From Pontibacter chinhatensis (GTDB taxonomy: Bacteria; Bacteroidota; Bacteroidia; Cytophagales; Hymenobacteraceae), in assembly GCF_900113285.1 (NCBI RefSeq), contig NZ_FOOT01000009.1, positions 1 through 64,000 of the forward strand: a stretch of DNA of 64,000 nt, written 5' to 3'. Of this stretch, positions 44,015 through 53,648 are shown one piece after another; position 1 is the first letter of the stretch, and every line of letters begins with the position of its first letter. The notes beneath the pieces are model-generated. The model made no database searches. It saw only the letters and a list, made by a program, of their open reading frames with translations, and was not told the origin of the DNA. The translations under genes and the position numbers were made by a program.

Positions 44015-45451
44015 ATGAAAAAGATTCTGATATTCTTGTTCTCGATGGTGCTGGTGGCATCATGCGTGGATGATTTGGATGATTATAATGTGGATCCGAA
44101 GAGAACGACAGAGGCGCCGCCTGCAACACTTTTTACCAATGCGGTGCTGAGCGTATCGGATGTGCTGGCTACGCCAAATGTGAACTTCAATAACTATAGG
44201 TTTTATGTGCAGCACTGGGCTTCGACCCAGTACGTGGATGAGCCCAGGTATAACATGGTGCAGCGGCTTATCCCACAGAACATGTGGCAGGAACTGTACC
44301 GTGATGCCCTGATAGATCTAAAAGAAGCCAAAAGCCTGGTGAATGAAAATGAGTTTTTGGAGGCAGGCGAAAAGAATAATCAGCTGGCGCAAATAGAGAT
44401 GATGGAGGTGTATACCTGGTTCGTGATAGTGACAACCTGGGGTGATGTTCCCTATACAGAGGCGCTTGATCCAACAAACGCTTTGCCCGTTTATGACGAT
44501 GACCAGGCAATTTACAATGACCTCATCAGGCGTCTTAACACTGCGATAGGGCTGATAGATCCTGGTTCTTCAGGCTTCGAGGAAGGCGACCTGTTTTACA
44601 ACGGAGACATGACACAGTGGTTGAAGTTTGGTAATTCCCTGAAGTTGAAGATGGGCATGGTGCTGGCGGATGTAGACCCGGGCCAGGCCAGGACGTTAGT
44701 GGAGGAGGCTGCACCGAACGTGTTTACGAGTAATGCAGATAATGCCGTTATCCAGTACCTGGATGCGCCACCTAACAACAACCCGATCTCCGACAACGTG
44801 AAGGGACCCTTCACATCCAGAGAGGACTATGTCGCCGCCAGCACGCTGGTTGATGTTATGAATGAGCTGAATGACCCGAGAAGGCCGGAGTATTTTACCA
44901 CGGTTAACGGGGAGTTCATTGGCGGGCAGTATGGTTTCCAGAATACCTATACTTCCTTCTCAACGGTGAGTGCCAAAATAGCGGCTCCTAACTTCGAGGC
45001 GCTGATGCTGGACTACTCAGAAGTAGAGTTCCTGCTGGCAGAGGCCGTGGAAAGAGGCTTTAATGTGCCAGGCACAGCCGAAGAGCACTATAATAACGCC
45101 ATCACTGCCTCTATTACCTACTGGGGTAGAACAGCGGAGGAAGCGGAAGCCTACCTGTCTCAGCCTGGGGTAAATTATACTTCAGCTCCTGGCGACTGGC
45201 GGCAGAAGATTGGAACCCAGAAATGGATTGCGCTCTATAACCGTGGTTTTGATGCCTGGCTGGAATGGCGAAGGCTGGACGCCCCGGATTTACAGCCACC
45301 GGCTGTTCCTGGCTCAGTTGAGTTGATAATTCCAAAGCGCCTGATCTACCCTGTCAATGAGCAGACGCTTAATCCTGAGAACCGCGCTGCTGCAGCAGCA
45401 GCTATCGGAGGGGATGAGGCAAGCACCCGGCTTTTCTGGGACGTCCAGTAA
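44015..45451 (+). CDS. susD: SusD/RagB family nutrient-binding lipoprotein 1
   Basis: A 478-residue outer-membrane lipoprotein with lipobox VASC (Cys at residue 17). It belongs to the SusD-like_2 branch (PF12771): after the linker DDYNVDPKRTTEAPPATLFTNAV come TPR-like helical stretches such as QNMWQELYRDALIDLKEAK and QIEMMEVYTWFVIVTTWGDVPYTEALDP, and later TQKWIALYNRGFDAWLEWRR. It caps the SusC channel and binds the ligand. It starts ten bases after susC1 and ends before a terminator. Confidence 0.94.
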   Translation: MKKILIFLFSMVLVASCVDDLDDYNVDPKRTTEAPPATLFTNAVLSVSDVLATPNVNFNNYRFYVQHWASTQYVDEPRYNMVQRLIPQNMWQELYRDALIDLKEAKSLVNENEFLEAGEKNNQLAQIEMMEVYTWFVIVTTWGDVPYTEALDPTNALPVYDDDQAIYNDLIRRLNTAIGLIDPGSSGFEEGDLFYNGDMTQWLKFGNSLKLKMGMVLADVDPGQARTLVEEAAPNVFTSNADNAVIQYLDAPPNNNPISDNVKGPFTSREDYVAASTLVDVMNELNDPRRPEYFTTVNGEFIGGQYGFQNTYTSFSTVSAKIAAPNFEALMLDYSEVEFLLAEAVERGFNVPGTAEEHYNNAITASITYWGRTAEEAEAYLSQPGVNYTSAPGDWRQKIGTQKWIALYNRGFDAWLEWRRLDAPDLQPPAVPGSVELIIPKRLIYPVNEQTLNPENRAAAAAAIGGDEASTRLFWDVQ

Positions 45452-45483
45452 TAGGGCTAAGATTAACAAAAAGGAGTAATAGG

Positions 45484-45526
45484 CTTCTTCATTGGAAAAG
45501 GCTCCCGTATTCGGGAGCCTTTTTTG
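45484..45526 (+). terminator. Terminator after susD1 with a shared upstream box
   Basis: The stem AAAAGGCTCCCG with CGGGAGCCTTTT and loop TATT is followed by T residues. The 16 bases before it, CTTCTTCATTGGAAAA (45484-45499), recur exactly before the terminator of susD2 (51117-51132). Confidence 0.9.
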
Positions 45527-46268
45527 TTATACCTCAAAGAGAAAGTGCCATAAATCTACTCAATCATCCCCACCGGCAAAAAATCCAGGTCTTCAAAACA
45601 CTTACTTAAAAAATTTTAACAAGCAGGTATATAACATTTTGCCAGGCAGTGGCACTGCTAAATTATAGTCTATATTAGATAAATTAATATTTAGGTTATC
45701 CAAAATTTGCTTTCTGCGTAGATTAACCTCTGAGGTGCAATCGGTACAAGCCATGTGCTGCTCTTCAGAAATGAATATTTATAGTGTTATCAAATAATTG
45801 CTAAAACACATGAGCAGTTCTCTCTTGATAATCAGCTAGATGTTTTAGAAATAACAAATTAATAAGTATTAGTGCAGGAGTAGAATATTGAAAAAAGTAA
45901 ATAATAATCTTGTGATTATAGTTGCTTTTTGATAAACTTGTTGAATCATCTCACCTAAACAAAATTTTTATGGCGAACTCTTTACTCATTCTTGCCTCAC
46001 CCTCGGGGTGTCTGAAGCAACCTCCATCTATTCGATTCATAACGTCATAGTTACTGCCTCTGAGGTAAGTGTAGCTGCTGCCCCACATATTCGCGTGTAG
46101 GGTAGCGTGCACCTGTTTCGGAGTTGTTGGCATACGGCTGCTGCAAAGGCTACCATGCTTTTGTAGTTAGCATGGCGTAGCCTTGCCCTTAGGCTACGTT
46201 ACACGGGGCTTTTACTGCCTTGTTTTAGCTTGTAAACTACATTAACTCTCACTTTAAACTAAAACACA
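45527..46268. other. Gene-free, AT-rich region upstream of susC2
   Basis: A 742-base gap with a very AT-rich centre (about 45600-45960) and a more balanced right part that looks like a long 5' leader. It contains the alternative-hairpin segment described separately (46147-46198). The minus-strand open frame at 45951-46133 resembles no family and is probably chance. Confidence 0.5.
46147..46198 (+). promoter_or_regulatory. Three-segment alternative hairpin in the susC2 leader
   Basis: Segment 1 (AGGCTACCATGC, 46147-46158) pairs with segment 2 (GCATGGCGTAGCCT, 46170-46183) with a two-base bulge. The second half of segment 2 (CGTAGCCT) also pairs perfectly with segment 3 (AGGCTACG, 46191-46198). 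The two hairpins exclude each other, as in attenuators or riboswitch-type leaders. It lies 71 bases before the susC2 ATG. Confidence 0.55.
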
Positions 46269-49200
46269 ATGAAGAAAATTCTATTTCTGAGCCTCTTGCT
46301 TGTGACGGCCCTGTTGCACCAGGCCATGGCACAGGTAAGGGCTATTACTGGTAGAGTAACGGATGCTGCTACCAGCCAACCTTTACCAGGCGTTACAGTT
46401 CTGGTTAAAGGAACCACGGTAGGTACTGCTACCTCAGCAGATGGTACTTATTCTATTAATGTGCCAGAAGGAGGTAACACCTTGGTGTTCAGTTTTATTG
46501 GTTACCAAACAGTGGAGCGCCCTATTGGCTCCAGTAATACAGTAGACGTGAACCTGCCTGTAAACACGCAGCAACTTAGCGAGGTGGTGGTAACTGCTCT
46601 TGGTATTGCCAGAGAGGAAAAATCAATCGGTTACTCTTCTCAGACTGTAAGCGGTGAGGAGCTAAGCCAGGTGCGCGAGACAAACGTTGTAAACTCGCTC
46701 TCCGGTAGAATTGCCGGTGTGCAAGTTGGTACTAACTCTGGCGCTATGGGTGGTTCTGCAAGGGTTACCATGCGCGGTGTAAGCTCTATCAGCGGCAACA
46801 ACAACGCCCTGTTCGTAGTGGATGGTGTGCCAATCGAGAACTCCAACACTAACTCCACCAACCAGCAGCGCGGTGGCGGTGGTTACGACTACGGTAGCGC
46901 CATCCAGGATATCAACCCAAATGATATTGCTGAGATAACTGTACTGAAGGGTGCCGCAGCAACATCGCTTTACGGTAGCCGTGGTGCCAACGGTGTTATC
47001 GTAATCACAACTAAGAAAGGAGAGAGAAAAGGTGGTGGTATAGGCGTTACCTATACGCTTGGCCTAACCATGGACAAAGTATACATACTGCCTAAGTATC
47101 AGAACAAGTATGGCGGTGGCTATGCGCTCTCAAAGCTATACTATAATGAAAATCCAGAGGCCTTCCCGGAAGGAAGACAGGGTGCCTATGACGATGGCGA
47201 TGGAAAGGGTAGCTATGACCTGATCCCTGACTACGATGTGGACGAATCCTGGGGACCTAAATTTGAAGGTCAGCTTTACCGTCCTTACTGGAGCTGGGAT
47301 AAGGAGTTAGGTAACCCTAACTTTGGTGAACTGGCAAGATGGGAGGCGCAGCCAAACAACATCCGCGACTTCTTCGAGACAGGTACTACTCTGACTAACT
47401 CTATCGCCGTGGATGGTGCTAACGACAAGGGTTCTTTCCGTTTGTCTTACTCGAACCTGGACCAGAACTTTATCCTGCCTAACTCAGAAATGACCCGTCA
47501 TAACCTGAGCTTCAACGGTGGTTACAAAGTAACCGACAGGCTGAATGTGTCTGCCAGCGCCAACTACGTAACGCACGAGGCGAAAGGTCGTCCGGGTACT
47601 GGTTATGATGGCTCAAACGTACTGCAGCAGTTCACGCAGTGGGGCCAGCGCCAGATAGACAACGATAAGCAGAAAAACTACATGCTGCCAGACGGTACGC
47701 AGTTGTCATGGAACCGTACTTCTTGGGATAACGTGGCTCCTAAGTATTCTAACAACCCTTACTGGGTGCGTTATAAGAACTACCAGAACGACGGTAGAGA
47801 CCGTATCTTCGGTAACGTGAACGCGAACTACAAAATCACGGATTACCTGAGCGCTGACGTAAGAGTATCAACAGATACCTACTCTGAAACACAGGAAGAG
47901 CGTATCGCTCCAGGTTCTCAGGAGATTTCTGACTACACGCTGTACAAGATCGACTTCATGGAGAACAACATCCAGGGTTTATTAAACTTCAACAAAGACC
48001 TGTCTGATGATTTCTCTCTGAATGCATTTGTTGGTGCTAACAGAATGACACGCACCCGCAATATATTCGCAGGTTCTACGGTAGATGGTCTGAGCTCAGA
48101 AGTATACAACCTGGGTGCATCAGTAGGCCGTCCTGCTATTACGGACGAAAAAACAGAGAAGCAGATAAACTCCCTGTTTGCTAGTGCCTCATTCGGTTTC
48201 CGTGAGCAGTTGTTCTTGGATCTGAGCGCCCGTAACGACTGGTCTTCTACACTGCCAGAAGGAGAGAACTCTTACTTTTATCCAGCGGCGTCCCTGTCGT
48301 ATGTATTCACGGACCTGATTGATGCTCCTTGGCTGAACCTGGCTAAAGTGCGTGCAGCCGTAGCACAGGTAGGTAACGACACTGATCCTTACAACACAAT
48401 CCTGACTTACGCGCTGAACACGCCGTTTGGCTCTGAGTCAAGAGTTTCTGTGCCAAACACACTGCCTAACGCAGAGCTGAAGCCAGAGATTTCTACAGAA
48501 TACGAGTTTGGTACTGAGTGGCGTGTATTCGACGACAGATTGGGTATCAATGCGTCATACTACAACAGAAAAACCAAAAACCAGATTATTCCGCTTAGCC
48601 TTTCAGCTGCCACAGGCTTTACCTTCCGCTACATTAACGCGGGTGAGGTGGAAAACAAAGGGGTGGAACTCAACCTGTATGGTACACCAGTAAGAACAAA
48701 TGACTTTAGCTGGGATATCAACCTGAGCTGGGCTAAGAACCAGAACAAGATCATCAAGCTGACCGACGATCAGAAAACAATGGTGATTACGAATGCTCCG
48801 TTTGCAGTACAGCTGCAGGCCCGCGAGGGAGAGTCTTTTGGTTCTATCATCGGATATGACTACCAGTATGATGATCAGGGCAGAAAAATTGTTCTTCCGC
48901 AAGGCTACTATGCTCGCTCTGCTGAGCAGAAGGTAATCGGCTCTGTGCTTCCTGACTTTACTGGTGGTGTAACCAACACGTTCCGCTACAAAGGCCTGAG
49001 CCTGTCAGCGCTGGTTGACTTCCAGAAAGGTGGCGACTTCTTCTCTACTACGCAGATGTTCGGACGTTACTCAGGTATGCTGGAAGAAACTGCAGAAGGT
49101 AGCATACGAGAAGATGGTTTAGTTACTCCTGGTGTGCTTTCAGATGGCACGCCAAATGCACAGGTTATTGACGCCGAAACATACTTCTACGTGAATGGTG

Positions 49201-49478
49201 GCTACAGAATTGGTGCGGCTGACATTATCGATGCAAGCTACATCTACCTGCGCGAGGCGAGCCTTGGTTACAGCTTGCCAAACAGCCTGGTGGAGAGAAC
49301 TCCGTTCAATAGTGTAAGACTGGCGTTTGTTGGCAGAAACCTGTGGCTGATCAAGTCTAACTCTGACCACGTAGACCCATCAAACATTACAAACTCTATC
49401 ACTAACGTTCAAGGCATCGAGGGTGGCGCTTTACCGTCTGTTCGTTCTTACGGATTTACCCTGACGCTGGGACTGTAG
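46269..49478 (+). CDS. susC: SusC/RagA family TonB-linked outer membrane protein 2
   Basis: A 1069-residue SusC homologue, a clear paralogue of the one at 40759. The signal peptide and N-terminal regulatory domain are nearly identical (ITGRVTDAATSQPLPGVTVL ... FSFIGYQTVERPI), and the hallmark EVVVTALGIARE and the plug motif RVTMRGVSSISGNNNALFVV follow. The plug and barrel differ more, so the ligand is probably different. It ends in the aromatic YGFTLTLGL. Transcription and translation are coupled to the susD2 gene 32 bases downstream. The DNA is AT-richer than most of the window. Confidence 0.96.
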   Translation: MKKILFLSLLLVTALLHQAMAQVRAITGRVTDAATSQPLPGVTVLVKGTTVGTATSADGTYSINVPEGGNTLVFSFIGYQTVERPIGSSNTVDVNLPVNTQQLSEVVVTALGIAREEKSIGYSSQTVSGEELSQVRETNVVNSLSGRIAGVQVGTNSGAMGGSARVTMRGVSSISGNNNALFVVDGVPIENSNTNSTNQQRGGGGYDYGSAIQDINPNDIAEITVLKGAAATSLYGSRGANGVIVITTKKGERKGGGIGVTYTLGLTMDKVYILPKYQNKYGGGYALSKLYYNENPEAFPEGRQGAYDDGDGKGSYDLIPDYDVDESWGPKFEGQLYRPYWSWDKELGNPNFGELARWEAQPNNIRDFFETGTTLTNSIAVDGANDKGSFRLSYSNLDQNFILPNSEMTRHNLSFNGGYKVTDRLNVSASANYVTHEAKGRPGTGYDGSNVLQQFTQWGQRQIDNDKQKNYMLPDGTQLSWNRTSWDNVAPKYSNNPYWVRYKNYQNDGRDRIFGNVNANYKITDYLSADVRVSTDTYSETQEERIAPGSQEISDYTLYKIDFMENNIQGLLNFNKDLSDDFSLNAFVGANRMTRTRNIFAGSTVDGLSSEVYNLGASVGRPAITDEKTEKQINSLFASASFGFREQLFLDLSARNDWSSTLPEGENSYFYPAASLSYVFTDLIDAPWLNLAKVRAAVAQVGNDTDPYNTILTYALNTPFGSESRVSVPNTLPNAELKPEISTEYEFGTEWRVFDDRLGINASYYNRKTKNQIIPLSLSAATGFTFRYINAGEVENKGVELNLYGTPVRTNDFSWDINLSWAKNQNKIIKLTDDQKTMVITNAPFAVQLQAREGESFGSIIGYDYQYDDQGRKIVLPQGYYARSAEQKVIGSVLPDFTGGVTNTFRYKGLSLSALVDFQKGGDFFSTTQMFGRYSGMLEETAEGSIREDGLVTPGVLSDGTPNAQVIDAETYFYVNGGYRIGAADIIDASYIYLREASLGYSLPNSLVERTPFNSVRLAFVGRNLWLIKSNSDHVDPSNITNSITNVQGIEGGALPSVRSYGFTLTLGL

Positions 49479-49510
49479 TACTTAGTTAAACGATTTCAAC
49501 CTAGATAAAT

Positions 49511-51067
49511 ATGAAGTTATATAATAAGCTATTGCTTGGGGCCGCGCTCTTCTCTATGGTGTCTTGTACAGAAGACTTCGAGGAGATGAACATCAACCCT
49601 AACCAACCGGCAAACGCAACATCTGCGCAACTGCTGGCAACGGCGCAGTACAACTATGCCACTAACATCGGGGATGCCTGGAACAATGCCCGTATGGGTA
49701 TGTACTATGCCCAGTACTGGTCCTCCACGCAGTACACGGACGAGAGCCGTTACCAGATTCGTGAAGGCGTTAACCAGACCATGTGGAACACTTTCTATGC
49801 AAGTGTATTGCGGGAGTTGACCACTGCTCAGGAAATTGAGGCTGAGAACCAGTTAAATGGCTTCGAAAACCGCATTGCCATTGCCGAGATCATGAAGGCT
49901 ATGACCTTCCAGACTTTGTCTGACATTTATGGAGGCCCGGTACCTTATAGCGAGGCGCTGAGCACAGAGAATGTTACACCAAAGTATGATAACGGTAAGG
50001 ATATTTACATTGGGGTGCTGAACACGCTGGATGAGCAAATCGCTATCCTGGATGAGGCTAGCCCAAGTTTCCAAAGTGGTGATGTCATGTATAGCGGCAA
50101 TGTGGCGCTGTGGAAAAAGTTTGCCAACTCGCTTCGTCTGCGCATAGCCCTGCGCATGTATGACGCTGACCAGGCAACTGCCACAGAGCACATCAACAAG
50201 GCGCTTAACAGCAGTGCAGGCTTTATCTCTTCAAACGCTGAGAGTGCCAAGTTTGCCTGGATTTCAGGAGCGCCTAACAACAATCCGCTGGCCGAGGCTT
50301 ATAAAACCAGGATTGACTTCTCGGTAGCTGAGCCGTTTGTAGATTACCTGCAAAAGTATGACGACCCTCGTATTGCGGTGTTCGCCAGACCATTGGGAAC
50401 AGGCAACCCGCTGGGTTCCAGCTTCTCCCCAATTCTGGATGCAAATGGAAACCCACAGTACGTAGGTGAGCCATACGGTTTAAATGCCGGCAATGGAAAC
50501 TCTAACGGTGATGCTAAAATTGTAAGCTTGCCGGGCGACTATGTAATAGGCGAGACAGCCCCGACTTACATTCTGGCTTATCCTGAGGTTGAGTTCATGC
50601 TGGCAGAGGTTGCTGCCCGTGGTATTGGCGCTACGCCACTAACCGCGAAGCAGCACTATGAGAATGGCATCAAAGCTTCTTTCGAAGAAACTGGCCTGTC
50701 TACTGCAGAGTATGAGGAGTACCTGAAAGAGGTGCCTTACAGCGAGTCTCGTAACTCCAGCACTGCCCCAGATCTGGAAACTGCTCTTGACCTGATCGGA
50801 TCTCAGAAGTGGATCGCCATGTATGGCCAGGGAATCCAGTCCTGGTTTGAGCGCCTGCGCTTGGACTTTGATGACCCATACACAGGAGAGGAAATCTTCG
50901 TAGCCCCTGCTGATGGCTCAGTAGACCCAGACGTGGACATGGTGCCATTCCGTATGAGCTACCCTGTTACGGAGGCCTCTCTGAACGGTACTAGCTATGC
51001 CGATGCAGTTCAGCGTATAGGTGGTAAAAACAGCCTTGGCGTAAAACCTTGGTGGGACGTAAAATAA
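49511..51067 (+). CDS. susD: SusD/RagB family nutrient-binding lipoprotein 2
   Basis: A 518-residue outer-membrane lipoprotein with lipobox MVSC (Cys at residue 19) followed by TEDFEEMNINPNQPANATSA. It has the same layout as susD1: MKAMTFQTLSDIYGGPVPYSEAL, ALWKKFANSLRLRIALRM, and IGSQKWIAMYGQGIQSWFERLR near the end. It is of the SusD-like_2 branch and pairs with susC2. A terminator follows. Confidence 0.94.
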   Translation: MKLYNKLLLGAALFSMVSCTEDFEEMNINPNQPANATSAQLLATAQYNYATNIGDAWNNARMGMYYAQYWSSTQYTDESRYQIREGVNQTMWNTFYASVLRELTTAQEIEAENQLNGFENRIAIAEIMKAMTFQTLSDIYGGPVPYSEALSTENVTPKYDNGKDIYIGVLNTLDEQIAILDEASPSFQSGDVMYSGNVALWKKFANSLRLRIALRMYDADQATATEHINKALNSSAGFISSNAESAKFAWISGAPNNNPLAEAYKTRIDFSVAEPFVDYLQKYDDPRIAVFARPLGTGNPLGSSFSPILDANGNPQYVGEPYGLNAGNGNSNGDAKIVSLPGDYVIGETAPTYILAYPEVEFMLAEVAARGIGATPLTAKQHYENGIKASFEETGLSTAEYEEYLKEVPYSESRNSSTAPDLETALDLIGSQKWIAMYGQGIQSWFERLRLDFDDPYTGEEIFVAPADGSVDPDVDMVPFRMSYPVTEASLNGTSYADAVQRIGGKNSLGVKPWWDVK

Positions 51068-51116
51068 ACAAGTATTTCATAATGAAAGTAAATAACTTAG
51101 AATACTAGGTAGTAGT

Positions 51117-51166
51117 CTTCTTCATTGGAAAAAGGCCCTCGGTTTCCGGGGGCCTTTTCTTTTTTC
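51117..51166 (+). terminator. Terminator after susD2 with a shared upstream box
   Basis: AAAAAGGCCCTCGG and CCGGGGGCCTTTTC pair (one G-T pair) around the loop TTT, followed by T residues. The box CTTCTTCATTGGAAAA (51117-51132) overlaps its 5' side and is identical to that before the susD1 terminator. Confidence 0.88.
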
Positions 51167-51252
51167 GCTGCAATAAACTGCCTGTATCTGGAAATGAAGC
51201 GTCAAGAATAATTATATATCTGCCCAGTATTGTCTTCGAAATTTTATATATT

Positions 51253-51285
51253 TAGGATAGACGATATAAAAATAAGTCTATCCTA
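51253..51285 (+). promoter_or_regulatory. 10-bp inverted repeat overlapping the TonB receptor start
   Basis: TAGGATAGAC and GTCTATCCTA are perfect inverted repeats around a 13-base AT-rich spacer (GATATAAAAATAA). The last base of the right arm is the A of the ATG at 51285. It could be an operator for a dimeric repressor, or a hairpin that hides the start codon in the mRNA. Confidence 0.6.
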
Positions 51286-53642
51286 TGTTAATCAGGATTT
51301 TCAAACTCCTTGTAATAGGGCTGCTGCTGATGCAAGCCGTACAGGCACAACAAGCCGAAGATAAGCAGTACAGGTTATCCGGCGTCGTGACGAATGCGGC
51401 TGGCGAACGACTGGAAGGAGCCTTTATCGTGATTAGGCCCGGTGACAAGGGTGTTCTGACAAACAAGCAGGGGCGCTTTACTACCCGGCTGTCCAATGGC
51501 ACCTATGAGCTTACGTGCCAGTATATCGGGATGGCCCCACTTAAGGAAACCATCGTGCTGGATAATAATAAGGAGGTTGTGCTTAAGCTGGGAGAGCAGA
51601 AAGTTAGCCTGAACCAGGTAGAAATTACCACTAACTCCATCATCGATATCAACTCCGTGCAGATGGGGAGCAGCTTCATGGATCAGGAGCTGCTGACGCG
51701 GATGCCGAAACTGCTCGGTGAGGCCGATGTGATAAGAGCCGTGTCGGCGATGCCGGGCGTAGTAAACGCAGGAGAGGGAACAGCCGGATTTTATGTGCGC
51801 GGCGGAAGCTCTGACCAGAACCTGGTGCTGATGGATGGTGCCCCACTTTTCAACGCCAATCACTTGTTTGGCTTCTATTCGGTTTATAACCCTGACATCT
51901 TAAAAAGCTTTACCCTGCACCGGAGTGGAATATCTGCTGCCTACGGGGGGCGCATTTCTTCTATTCTGGATGTGAGCCTCCGGGATGGCAACACAGAAAA
52001 AATGGAGTATGAGGCAGGTATAACGCCTATCACCGCAAAACTAAGTATAGATGGGCCTCTATCGGATAAAGTAACGGTGCTTGCGGCCTTCCGTGGCGCT
52101 TACCCTAACTACCTGATGAAGCTTTTCCAGAGTGAGAATGTGAAGAACAGCTCAGGCTTTTTCTATGATGGCAACCTGAAGCTGAAGTACCAGCTAAACG
52201 AAAAGAACAGCCTCACCTTCTCCGGCTACCACAGCGCTGATGGCTTTAAGTTTCCCTATGATACTACCTATAGCTGGACCAACACGCTTGGCTCGCTAAA
52301 GTGGACCCATCTGTTTCATAATGATTTTACGGGCTCTGTCACACTGGTGAAGAGCGTTTACCATAACACAGTAGAAGGCATTGCTACAGGCGAAGAGTTT
52401 AAGCTGAACTCAGGTATAGACCTGTCGCAGGTAAAGCTAAACCTGGGCTATTTTGGCCTGCAAAACCATCAGATTGATTTTGGTGGAGAGGCATCAGCGT
52501 ATGCCATACAGCCGGGCGATCTGGTGCCGTACGGTACGTCTAGCCTTAACCGGCGTACTTTGAGAGAAGACAAAGGCTATGAGGCTGCGGCATACATTAA
52601 TGATGAGATAAAAGTCAATGATAAGCTTACCTTCTCGCTAGGGCTGCGCTATTCTCACTTCACGAAAGTAGGGCCTTCTGAAATTTACCGCTACTGGGAA
52701 GGCAGGCCAAAAAACGACAAGTACATTCTGGATACTTTGTTTATAAGTGCAGGCAGTGTGGTGCAGACCTACCAGGGGCTGGAGCCCCGTGCTTCTCTTA
52801 AATACTCACTTACAGAAAATGCTTCCTTGAAAACCGGTATTAGCCGCACCAGGCAGTACATTCAGCTAATCTCTAACACTGCCGCCATCACGCCGGTGGA
52901 TGTTTGGAAGCTATCGAACAGGGACATCAAACCACAGGTGGCTGATCAGGTCTCCTTAGGTTATTTTTACTTGCAGCCGGACAACGTATATGAGTTTAGC
53001 TGGGAGGTATACTATAGGAAGCTGTACAACCAGATAGATTACAAGGATGGTGCTGTGTTGCTGCTGAACCCTAACCTTGATGCGGATTTACTGTTCGGGG
53101 AAGGCCATGCCTACGGATCGGAGTGGCTGGTAAAAAAGAACCAGGGGCGCTTAACCGGCTGGCTAAGCATGACGTATTCCCGAGCCTTAAGAAGAATAAA
53201 AGGGCCAACCAGAGAAGAAACAATCAACGACGGGAAGCTTTACCCCTCTAATTACGACAAGCCTGTCAACCTGAACATCTTTGCCAATTACAAGGCCTGG
53301 CTCAACTGGAACGTGTCCGCGAACTTTACCTACAGTACCGGCAGGCCCATAACCGGGGCAGACTCCTGGTACAGGTACCATGACCAGATATTTGCGAACT
53401 ATGTAGGCCGTAACCAGGCGCGCATGCCGGATTACCATAGGCTGGATCTCTCTTTCAACCGCGAGCCAATCGTCAGGGAAAGGGCAACTTATACCTGGGG
53501 CATCTCTGTCTATAATTTGTATGGCAGAAAGAATGCCTACTCCACCCTGTACCAGCACTACTACGGTGCCCCTGCTGGTGCATATAAACTCTCTGTGATA
53601 GGCATGCCTATCCCTTCTATAAATTTCAATGTTAAATTTTAA
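51285..53642 (+). CDS. TonB-dependent receptor with carboxypeptidase-like domain
   Basis: A 785-residue outer-membrane receptor. A signal peptide (about 1-21) precedes a regulatory-like domain (YRLSGVVTNAAGERLEGAFI ... CQYIGMAPLKETI, about 29-95), then a plug with GFYVRGGSSDQNLVLMDGAP (about 166-185) and a barrel ending in PIPSINFNVKF. It is not a SusC type (the VVVTALG hallmark is absent) and pairs with the DUF4249 lipoprotein six bases downstream, a combination common in Bacteroidota. The ligand is unknown. The ATG is overlapped by a perfect inverted repeat. Confidence 0.93.
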   Translation: MLIRIFKLLVIGLLLMQAVQAQQAEDKQYRLSGVVTNAAGERLEGAFIVIRPGDKGVLTNKQGRFTTRLSNGTYELTCQYIGMAPLKETIVLDNNKEVVLKLGEQKVSLNQVEITTNSIIDINSVQMGSSFMDQELLTRMPKLLGEADVIRAVSAMPGVVNAGEGTAGFYVRGGSSDQNLVLMDGAPLFNANHLFGFYSVYNPDILKSFTLHRSGISAAYGGRISSILDVSLRDGNTEKMEYEAGITPITAKLSIDGPLSDKVTVLAAFRGAYPNYLMKLFQSENVKNSSGFFYDGNLKLKYQLNEKNSLTFSGYHSADGFKFPYDTTYSWTNTLGSLKWTHLFHNDFTGSVTLVKSVYHNTVEGIATGEEFKLNSGIDLSQVKLNLGYFGLQNHQIDFGGEASAYAIQPGDLVPYGTSSLNRRTLREDKGYEAAAYINDEIKVNDKLTFSLGLRYSHFTKVGPSEIYRYWEGRPKNDKYILDTLFISAGSVVQTYQGLEPRASLKYSLTENASLKTGISRTRQYIQLISNTAAITPVDVWKLSNRDIKPQVADQVSLGYFYLQPDNVYEFSWEVYYRKLYNQIDYKDGAVLLLNPNLDADLLFGEGHAYGSEWLVKKNQGRLTGWLSMTYSRALRRIKGPTREETINDGKLYPSNYDKPVNLNIFANYKAWLNWNVSANFTYSTGRPITGADSWYRYHDQIFANYVGRNQARMPDYHRLDLSFNREPIVRERATYTWGISVYNLYGRKNAYSTLYQHYYGAPAGAYKLSVIGMPIPSINFNVKF

Positions 53643-53648
53643 CCTGAT

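Noticed and set aside
45951-46133. 60-residue minus-strand open frame upstream of susC2
   Set aside because: Short, no recognised motif, and it overlaps the probable leader of susC2.
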